A DNA stretch of 64,000 bases from Siderastrea radians. Lineage: Eukaryota > Cnidaria > Anthozoa > Scleractinia > Rhizangiidae. The stretch spans positions 55,947,574-56,011,573 of the forward strand of contig OZ024889.1 in assembly GCA_964017195.1 (NCBI GenBank), in the 5' to 3' direction. The notes under the pieces were generated by a model. That model made no database searches and had not been told where the DNA came from. It was given only the letters and a program-made list of their open reading frames with translations. Below, piece after piece: positions 55,111 through 64,000 of this stretch. The position numbers were made by a program, and so were the translations under genes. The stretch's first letter is position 1. Every line of letters begins with the position of its first letter.

Positions 55111-55947
55111 AAGAAAAACGGAGAGAGAGCTTGCAACGACGTCTGAGGAATTTGAATATCTACATCGAAAACTTCGATGCAAAATGCTGATTGGCGGAGA
55201 TTTAATTTGGTAATGACGTCATCGATCTTGACGCAAAGATGATAAAACGCACGAATGCGACGTTAACAACGAAGCTAAACTTTCAGAATTGAAATGGAAA
55301 ATGCTCATTGAAGGGGATTTAATTTGGTAATGACGTCTTCATTCTTCAAGCAAAGACTAGACAAAACAAACACAGAATGCGAAGTAAACAACGAAGGTAA
55401 ATTTTTAGAATTCAAATTCCCTACGCCAAACCTGCCGTCAAAAGCAAAACCGTTAAAAGTAACTTATACTAAAAATCGAAGATATGACGTTAGAAAGAGA
55501 ATAAGAGTAAAATAAGTGTTTTTCCCGGGGTTGTTTTTAGTTCACAGTGCACTGAATACTCATGTGTGAGTCTCAAAATAAATTGCGCGAGCGATGTGGG
55601 AACAAATCGAAACTTTCTTTCCCGCATTATCTTTCGATAATTGAAGCTCCTATTGAAACTCAAAGTGAATTACAGCTGTAAAAGAATTTGTAAGAAATAG
55701 CGAACATAGCCCGAAAATAGCGCATCGCATTTGCATAACGCGTGAAATCTGACCTTCGTTCACGTGTTTGACATGTTTGTTACATTGAAGCTCGTTTCTG
55801 GTTTGCGCTGATTGGCCAAAATCTGGCAGACAACGGGGAGAAACGGCTGCGCTGGGGGCGGAATTCAAATTCCTGAGACGTGGTTGCAAGCTCTCTCTCC
55901 ATTTTTCCCTCCTTCGCGCCCCCACCCCATGAGAGCGTGCTCATAGG
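55111..55947. mobile_element. Inserted TIR-type element in the GPCR pseudogene
   Basis: CGGAGAGAGAGCTTGCAACG at the left and CGTGGTTGCAAGCTCTCTCT (55878) at the right are inverted repeats about 40 bases long, both followed inward by a GAATTTGAAT/GGAATTCAAATT match. An internal duplication of about 110 bases (GATTTAATTTGGTAATGACG at 55198 and 55316) is present. It is non-coding. The right end continues as CATGAGAGCGTGCTCATAGGCT, resembling the TAGCCTGCGAGCA ends seen elsewhere. Confidence 0.5.
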
Positions 55948-56179
55948 CTACAAACACACCTGCAGAAGTTCGTCAGTATTTCTGTTGCCAAAAATGCTTT
56001 TTCTTATTTGAAGTTGCTCCTGAAAATATTCATGATATCAAGGAAACAAAACAAAAAAACAAACAAACTCAATGTACATTTGGATGATTGAATTGCTTAT
56101 CAACTGATTTGCTCGCATTCGAAGACATTTCTGTCGGGCTCGAGCTCGCGATGAAAATCACAAATGCAAACTAACGGCG

Positions 56180-56880
56180 ATTTCCCTGGTTGCAGATTGT
56201 TTGCAATTAACATGGAATAAAGAGTTTAACGATATTTAACTAGTGGAAGAAATTAACGTACTAATACAACGACAAAGACACCGACGCTTAACAAGACCTA
56301 GTGCAAAGATCAAAATAACACCGAAAAAGAATAATAACTCAAAATAAATCTCGCGACATGGACTCAAGGCTTTTTTCCCGTTGGCTTGTTAAGAAAACAC
56401 GCGAAATCGGACAAAAAATAATGTCAGTGATGGTTTACGTTAGAGTAACAAATTCCACCCCAAGTTTAGAAAAATGACAATGCTTAAAATGCGACAGACT
56501 GTTTCGTAGATATAATTATCTCATTGAATAAAGATAGCGGCTTTCATTAACATAGGATAATGTTTTCCAATCAGCAAGAATTAATATATTTAATATAGGC
56601 GTAGCACGCAACTGGAAACTGAACTCGCACCTCCATACATCTATATTTTAATGATTAATGTACCAGTTTAAAGGTAGCTTTTAAGCGCAGTTATTCAAAT
56701 TTAATATCTGCATAACGCTTATGAAGCAAAGATGTTCATCGTCATTGTACAGCGGCAATGTGCCAATCGGCAGCGTCATTTGTAACAACACTGGCGAAAT
56801 TATTCATGTTTGAGGGTGTGAGAAATTGCCACACAGCAAAGACTTGAGGGATCAAATGTTTAATCCTTTTTAAATTTCAA
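56180..56880. repeat. GPCR upstream block, copy 2
   Basis: Matches 53780-54480, including TTTAACTAGTGGAAGAAATT and ATTCATGTTTGAGGGTGTGA, with point changes and small indels. Confidence 0.75.
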
Positions 56881-56891
56881 GTAAAAACATT

Positions 56892-57096
56892 TAGCGTGAA
56901 ACCAGAAAGTCATCAGGACGCACAATATGTCGAGATTGTGGTAAGTCACTTGAGAAAACCGAAGCAAAAACCCACCCGTTGTAATAACGCTGGTCATATC
57001 CTATTTCTTTTCCTCCAAGAAATCAGTTAACGCGACTTCTCCTGAAAGCAATTCCATTTTTATTTGTCAGTTTCGTTAAATTGAGTGACTAAATAA
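56892..57096 (-). pseudogene. GPCR pseudogene (copy 3), first part
   Basis: Diverged sequence of the span 5 to span 7 coding region (TCCTCCAAGAAATCAGTTAA matches the lysine-rich loop region of the intact gene). Interrupted at 57097 by an insertion; it resumes at 58483. Confidence 0.75.
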
Positions 57097-58482
57097 TTAA
57101 TAATTATTCTGCTAGGGCGCGCTGGATATCGAATGATAGATAACCAACGAGGCGCGTAGCGCCGAGTTGGTTATAATCATTTGATATCCAGCAAGGCCCG
57201 AGTAGAATAACTGTTTTATTAAAAACTTAACCACTATTAAAAAAAATCAAGAAAGAATGGGAAAAATGAGAAAAGAAACTTAAACGGAACAAGAATTGAT
57301 CACATGACTAAACGAAAAAGGGGCCAAAACCTTGCGAAGTGTTGCAGCGTTTCATTGCAAAGCTGAATGAATTAATGAAAACTGCTCGAAAGTGAACAAA
57401 GTAGCACACGTTTAGGAAAAAAATCATCTAATTATAGGCTCTGAAATATGGTAAATGTTTGATTTTTCCTGAACATTGTTGTAATCATCGTTCAAAGCGG
57501 ATTGAAGCTGTACAATTTCACCAAATAGCTGCTAGAGTTGAAACTGAACAAGTCAGTTGTAATCCGGCTGTTCGCACAACGGAGCAATCATGTGCGTGTT
57601 TAAAAGACATGACGACAGAACAAATTTGAACAGTTGAACTTGAAGAGGTAATTTCTATGCAGCTCAGAAGCAAGATTACTGTAGCGAGGAACATTAGAAT
57701 TCACCATCATAGTTTTTTAAACGCAAAGCGCAAAATGCAGTTGTTCTCGGTTTAGAGGTTGCGGGCAGAATGGTAAAAACAACATTCAAACAACTGGAAA
57801 AGCGATTCAACTCCATTTACATGGCATTCGATTTCTATCTGAGCATTTGGACCTGTTGGAACACAGAGCTACAACAAGTACAGGTAAACCAGTGTCAATT
57901 TTGCGTGTTAAAGCCGAAAAACAAGCTCGCCCTTCCTTCCTTCTTGGTAGTTTGCAGCTGTATTTTTTTAGTACTTGTTTAGACTGCTTCATGATTTTCG
58001 CACCGACTCACCATGAATGTGTGATAGCTTTTATTAAATGCTTCTGCCCCATTTCACTGTGTTTTATTTTATGTCTCGTCTTGATATTTTGAAGTGAAAA
58101 TCCTTTGTGATAAAACCTACCGTTTGTTCAATTTCAATGATCGACGTGACGATGGATGAAAGAAATCAATTGTAAACACAACGCTTAATGCTATTTCTGC
58201 ACAGTTTCTTCAAACAATTTTGGCTTGTGTTAGACGACGCTGTTGGTGATGCTTGTTGGAGACGCTGTTGAAATTTCTGCTTAATTTAAATTCGCTGCCA
58301 AGTGATTTTTCTCGTCCATTTTTCTCGCCGGGTTGCTCTCGAGGAAAAAACTTTCAGCTCACTTTGTTGTTGAGTGTTCATTGACCATATTTGGTCGCAG
58401 CAGGTATATGAGCTGATAGCCTAGCTCCGTAGAGCCAATCAAAATGCTAGAAATCCAATATACGTAGTCCAGTTTTTAATAA
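57097..58482. mobile_element. 1.39-kb insertion splitting GPCR copy 3
   Basis: The pseudogene sequence stops at GAGTGACTAAATAA and resumes at CTGAGATATGACAGAAAAC, contiguous in copy 2. The insertion opens with a large hairpin (57104-57210: TTATTCTGCT ... AGTAGAATAA, inner CTGGATATC and GATATCCAG, CCAACGAGGCGCG). A TTTATTAAAAACT word near 57213 is complemented at the far end (58469-58482). It has no transposase, only short frames. Confidence 0.6.
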
Positions 58483-58640
58483 ACTGAGATATGACAGAAA
58501 ACAATAACTAACAGACTAGAAATAATTTAAAATGATAGAACGAGATTTGAAAGGGGCAGCAAATTTTCACTTTGGAAAGAGCTTAGCTTCCGCTAGAAAC
58601 CAACTCAATGTGACAAATATCACTCGTAGAGCAAATCCTT
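58483..58640 (-). pseudogene. GPCR pseudogene (copy 3), second part
   Basis: Continues copy 3 (GGGGCAGCAAATTTTCACTT against AGTGGCAGCAAATTTGTCAC in the intact gene) and fades out at about 58640. Confidence 0.7.
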
Positions 58641-59233
58641 AATTGTTATCGCACTCAAACGATAACCTACTGACTAATACAACAGTAAATCTACTGAAGC
58701 TTAACAAGAATTTTGGGGGCTTTGGCTCAACGAGTTTTTTTCATTCGCTTATAAAGGAACTAAACTAAACCAGCCAGCGAGATAATCTGTTGGATGATAT
58801 TACAACTTTATCTTTGAATTACTAAACGTTCCCTAAATATTTCTTCATGTTAAAAAATAGAGGTGGTGCATCAAACACCTTTTAATGTCGAAAAACTGAA
58901 ACGTTTTCAATTAGTAATAATCGCTTATTTTTAATTAAGGCGTGCACTTCAAAGAAAATTGTATAATAATCTCAAACCACTAGCCTGCGAGCAAGCTCTC
59001 TCCGGGGTGGGGGCCCGAGGGAAGGAAAAATGGAAGCTACAAATACACCTGCAGGAATTCGTCAGTACATCTGCTCAGTGCCAAAAATGCTCCGGAAAAA
59101 AAATTCATGATATCAAGGGGAAAAAAAACAAACAAATAAACTCAATGTACATTTGGAATAATTGAATTGCTCATCACTTGATCTGCTCTCATTTCGAAGA
59201 AATATTTGTCGGGATCGAGCTCGCAAATGCAAA

Positions 59234-59470
59234 CTACCGGCGACTTCCCTAGTTGCAGATTGTTTGCAATTAACCTGGGAAAAAACGTTGAACGATATTT
59301 AACTAGTAAAAAAAATCAACATTCTAATACAACGACAAAGACACCGACGCTTAACAAGACCTGCAAAGATCAAAATATCACCGGTAAAGAAAAATAACTC
59401 AGAATAAATCGCGCAACATGGACTCAAGGCTTTTTTTCCGTTGGCTTGTTAAGAAAACACGCAAAAAAAA
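59234..59470. repeat. GPCR upstream block, copy 3
   Basis: Shorter copy with AATACAACGACAAAGACACC and GACTCAAGGCTTTTTTTCCG. The adjacent 58680-58760 also resembles part of it. Confidence 0.65.
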
Positions 59471-61758
59471 TGTAAAGAAGATCCCGCAGTTATTAACGCA
59501 ACTTATGCAGTTGCGAAAAGAAAGCCTGAAAAAATCAGGCTTGCCAGGATTCTAACGGCAAACTAACGGCGATTTCAGTGCAACTTCTGTGCGATTTGTC
59601 GCCATTAGAGAGATGTCGCAGAGATCTCGAACATATTAGAAATTTGATGCAACTTGGGGGGCGACTGATTTAGGGGAAAGTGCAGCAAATAACACTCCCG
59701 AGTTGTAGGGCTGTCGCTTTGAAATCGCCGCTAGTTTATACTTGCCACAATAGGTACATTGAAGAGCACGAAAAAATTGCATCAAAAATTGCACATGTAA
59801 ACCAGCCTTTATGTCAAACTGACGAAAAATTATCCAAAATCGGCCAAAATGTCCTCATAGCTGATAACGTAAATTAGAGTACTCCCGTCCCTAAAATCAA
59901 AATCTATCGCTGACCTCTAAGCGGCAAAGAAGCGGGGGCTCACAAACATTTTACGTGCCATTTGTAAATACAAAACATGACCAAAAGTACTAGAATCCGG
60001 GTGGTGACTCAGCAACTTAAAACTGCGCGAATTTTTGTTTTTGTTTTTGTTTGTTTCTTTTTTTCATCGTCATTTTATATAGAGGCAACAGGCGCCGATC
60101 TGTATGGTAATTTATAACAACACAATAATGGGATACTTCTTGTTTAAGGCTTCAGGTAGGAATTAAGGGAAGAAAAACAATCAGTTATTCTGTCGATACC
60201 ATAAGACGACTTGAAGGTAATCTGTGACGATCAAGAGAGCATATCCCCTCTTGGTAACGATACATTTTCCGGTGACCACTATGACAGTGGATTTTTTTCT
60301 AAGCTGACTTGTTCGATTATTGCAGAAAGAAGCTTGTAACTGGCTTCTCGGTAGTCGGAATCTAGCTACCTGGGACTCGTCGAGCAGTAAGGACAAATTA
60401 TTCAGACTTCAAATCAGCATTTATTCTATCCACTGAGACAATATTCATCTTGTAGGCGAGATGTATATCTGCATGCTTGGTGTAACTCTGATGCAACCCA
60501 AGATGTAGACAAATTACAACGTACAAGATGTCTGCCTGCTTGAATACCTACAAGGTACAATGACTAACTGAAGTTTTTTTTCTTGCTTGAAAAAGTGCGG
60601 TGGTACCGGCAATATTGAGCACGTGTTGGAAACAGAAAGGTTACTCAAAATAATAAAAATTCTCATAACTCTACAACATCAGCGAAAAGACAGTTGTTCT
60701 GAGACCCTAAAACGATAATCACTTATTAATGTCACAATTTCGACTAGATAAGAAACAACCTTAAAAAAATATATATACATATATATTATTTTTACTCTCT
60801 CTGGAGACAGCTAGCCAGTTAAAATACATCAACGAAAAGACAAATGTTCTGAGACCCTAAAACGACTTGAAGATAATAACTGATTAATGACACGACACTA
60901 AAAACAAATATATATTGATCTTATTCTTTCTGTAGATCCTACTATAGCTTGCTTTGTTCTCTTCATTTGTACTAATTAATGCTTATGTTGAGCACTCGCT
61001 TGACAAAAGGCGAAAGGACCGAGACTCTGTTTAAAGGATAAGCTTCTTTAATGCAACAACTTTAAACTTCTCCAACTTTTCTACTGATTCTAATCAACTA
61101 CCGATAACAATGAAGTTTCGTTTTTATTCTGTGCTCTAAACATTTTTACCACCCTAACTTAAGGATAAAGATAAAGGTGAAAGAATTCAAAAGAAGAACG
61201 GATGAGACCAAGGAAACATTTGGCAAAGGGAAGTCAGATTAAGCTCAGCCAATCCAGTACGAGAAAACGTGAATGTTTGCGAAGAAATTGTCCTGGAACT
61301 CAAAGTTCAAGGAGGTCTTGGCCAAGCTTACAGGAAATGGCTACCCTGTCTACAGCACACCCTAAGTTACGTGGACAAACAGGAGGTAAGGCATTACCTA
61401 GATCAACAATTTCACTACCAAAAATATTTCAAGGTTAGAAAAACAGCTAAATCAATAACCTAAATTAGCTTCACAACACTTATAACACATTCTTTGTAAC
61501 GAAAATTCACGTTGCTCAGGTAAATTCTAAACAACAACCATCATGCTCGTTAACCCCTCTCTGTTTCACTTTCAAGTCACAGCTCATTCCTTGTAAAAGA
61601 CATAATCGTACTGAAAAAAAAAAGAAAAGAAAAAAAGAAACAGAGTAAGTATGATAAAATAAGGTTTTATTCACCTTGCTTCAGCTATTGTCAAAGCCAT
61701 TAAATTGGTCCGATTCATAATTAGTTAACTCATTAGGAGACCGCATTGTTATAATTCT

Positions 61759-61797
61759 TTTGTTTGTTTGTTTGTTTGTTTGTTTGTCTGTTTGTTT
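61759..61797. repeat. (TTTG)n microsatellite
   Basis: Eight to nine TTTG units with one TCTG interruption. Confidence 0.9.
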
Positions 61798-63039
61798 TGT
61801 TCCTGAGCACCATCGAACCAACTTTTTCAAGGAAAATTAGGGGAAACTACTGTGATTAACTACAGACCCATTCAACAGAAATCAAATGGAATCAACTGTC
61901 ATTATATTCCACGTGATTCGTTTCCCTTGTTCTTTGAGGGAGATATATAGAATATCCCCCCCAAATTATCAACTGTCTGAATAGCTGGTAGCTGCTCTGG
62001 CTGCAACGTACATAAAATATCACTTCCGGCGAATGTTACCTGTTATATCTTACATATACACCTGATTGATAAAACGTTGTCGGGTGCAAAGTATAAACCA
62101 TGAACGATGCAACACAATGGAATTCTGGGAAGAGAGCATTGATAAGCTTGCTACTTAGTTTCATGTATTGATAAGACGTTTTTGAAGTAGATTTGGGTAT
62201 ACTGTGCTAATATTATCTCCACGGTGCCTGAAAATAGAAGCAAGTTTTCCCGCTTTCCAGAAAACCATTGGGTGGTTAATCGTTCATAGCATATGCTTTT
62301 CATACGACAACGTTTTTGACCTATGTTGAAAACATAGGGTCTTAGCCAGACTGCAGTTTGTCGCTTTCTATGTTTCTTTGTTTCTATTTATGTATGTATT
62401 TTTGATCCGGGGGGGAGTCCCGTGTGAGACGAGCGGGAATGCTTGTCGGAAAATTTGAATTAAAGCTATACTGAAACAGACGGTGAACGCGAGACGACGA
62501 GCATCCATGCACCTTTCACATGGGAGTGCCCCCCCGGGGAATTTATGTGGCACTATGTGGCACCAATCAGATTGAGGTTACTAAGCTAAGAGTACAGTCT
62601 ACCAATGAAAAAGCTGGTTAGAATCCGCTTACTGAAGCTGAAGGTCAGACAAGGTTAAGCTTACCGGCCATGTTGAATGTACATATGGGGACGGAAAGGG
62701 TCAGCGCAAATGTGCTTTTCTCCTTTTTTCTCTCGAGTATTATATTTTCAGTAAACGCCTGGTGTGGTGGAATTGATGGTAATTTCCAGAAGCTATTGTA
62801 AGGGCAGGTAAAATTGAACTTTGTCGTGGCCAACGGTGGAACGTGACAAAAGCACGATCTCGTTCCAAAAATAGACCTGTTGACGAGAAACTGTAATTTA
62901 TTTTGTTCTTTTGTGATTTGTGTTATGAAACAGCTGTTTTGGTTATGTATCTTTGAGCAAGAGGCTGGTTGAAAAGATTGTATCTGTGCTTGATATGGTT
63001 AATTTTGACTGTACTTTGCAAGGTTTTTGAAACAGCTGT

Positions 63040-63475
63040 GTTTGGTAATTTGAAATTTATAGCGACGTGTTTAAAATGGCAATTTGCATAAATTAATTTG
63101 TTCATTCAAGCGTTTCTGTAGGTTTTTCAACCTGTTTTCTCTTCCTATAATACGGTTAAGTTTCAGTTTACGATGTTGTGTCCATGATTTATATAATCCA
63201 CAGATTTTCCAGCCAACGTAGAAATGATTTCTTTCTTGGTTTTATCATATACGGGATCATATGGTTTTTGAAATTTATAGTGACTTGTTTAAGATAGCAA
63301 TTTGCATAAATTAGTTTGTTCATTCAAGCGTGTCTGTAGGTTTTTCAACCTGTTTTCTCTTCCCATAATTTGGTTAAGTTTTAGTTTACGATGTTTCGTC
63401 CATGATTTATATCAGTCATATCCAAAGATTTTCCAGCCGACACAGAAATGATTTCTTTCTTGGTTTTATCGTATA
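63040..63475. repeat. Tandem duplication of about 218 bp
   Basis: GCAATTTGCATAAATTA at 63079 and 63297, followed in both by TTGTTCATTCAAGCGT, GTAGGTTTTTCAACCTGTTT and TGATTTCTTTCTTGGTTTTA. The copies differ by scattered substitutions and short indels, so the duplication is not very recent. Confidence 0.8.
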
Positions 63476-64000
63476 CAGGAACATATGGAAAGAAAATTTG
63501 TTTGAAAAACGACCCTTGTCCTCTTTTGGTCTTCAATTTTCATAAACAAGTTTGTGCAACTGGGAGTGCGAATGGCTGACGTCTTCTCAAATTATTATCT
63601 AATACATTTGTTTCTTTCACCTCTTGTCTTGACCTAGATTTATATCATTTAGTACTATGCAGACAATTATTAGTTGACCTTAACTGAGGTTTCAGTTTTA
63701 GATGTAATTTGAAACTTTTATAGAGTTGTTTTGTTCTAGTGTCAGTTTGACTTTTTTTAGCCTGTAGCCTACTAGCCCGATGGTTGCTCTATCTCCAATT
63801 TTGGTCCGACTGGGTTTTTAGCAGGATTTTGTCTTGCATTCTAAGGGTATTGCTGAGTAAACAAAAAAGCTGTTTTCGAAACAGTTACTTTCCATCAGCG
63901 CTCAGTGTGCTAGAGTGGAGGGGGATGTATTGACAAGAATGATCGCGTGTGTTGTTTTGTCCTCAGAGTATGTCTTAAAAATCGCAAATAAGCTAGGATG

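Larger units (their letters stand above)
59480..64000. other. Non-coding, no recognised gene
   Basis: 4.5 kb without a convincing gene. A possible exon at 61258-61386 (plus strand, NVNVCEEIVLELKVQGGLGQ, donor AG|GTAAGG) is the only protein-like stretch; I cannot place it. A short duplicated motif (GTTCTGAGACCCTAAAACGA) occurs at 60697 and 60848. Confidence 0.3.

Overview
The window is eukaryotic nuclear DNA. It is AT-rich and repeat-dense, has spliced and intronless animal genes (a CLN3/battenin-like gene and a class A GPCR), and contains several kinds of DNA transposon, a Penelope-type fragment and long satellite arrays. A cnidarian, probably an anthozoan such as a stony coral, is my inference from the gene types and repeat style; nothing in the sequence proves the species.

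Layout. 1-7.4 kb: host DNA with a two-exon CLN3 homologue on the minus strand (3504-5485), a stray fragment of a CLN3 exon beside a 1.04-kb foldback palindrome (1190-2232), and several MITE-like inverted repeats. 7.385-35.763 kb: one large inserted element bounded by a perfect 6-bp target-site duplication (ATCAGG) and 1.35/1.47-kb terminal inverted repeats. It encodes a protein-primed type B DNA polymerase (30187-33930, plus probable upstream exons from 29197) and, divergently, an A32/FtsK-like packaging ATPase (27943-28734) broken by a stop. These genes, the long TIRs and the 6-bp duplication point to the Polinton/Maverick (adintovirus-like) lineage. I found no integrase, capsid or protease gene. 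The rest of the element is nested inverted repeats (9.8/27.6 kb; 13.2/25.9 kb), minisatellites, a Penelope-like RT fragment and four tandem 1.74-kb units, each with a tRNA-like gene. A second, diverged polymerase fragment sits on the left side and runs into the TIR, so the element looks like a chimera of two related families.

35.8-52.8 kb: mostly non-coding DNA. It holds a (CT)n run, two GGAATTCC-rich arrays about 10 kb apart, a 157-bp palindrome, a 1.2-kb TIR transposon, an almost identical 1.70-kb tandem duplication (41982-45382) and a dead PIF/Harbinger transposase (50029-51242). 52.8-59.5 kb: an intact intronless class A GPCR (52793-53722) followed by decayed partial copies of the same gene and its upstream DNA, two of them interrupted by transposon-like insertions. 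59.5-64 kb: no convincing gene, small repeats only.

How the genes relate. CLN3 and the GPCR are ordinary host genes with no functional link visible here. Within the large element the polymerase and ATPase face away from a shared 0.4-kb intergenic region that carries TATA boxes and two perfect palindromes, a compact virus-like arrangement; both reading frames carry stops, so this copy is probably not autonomous.
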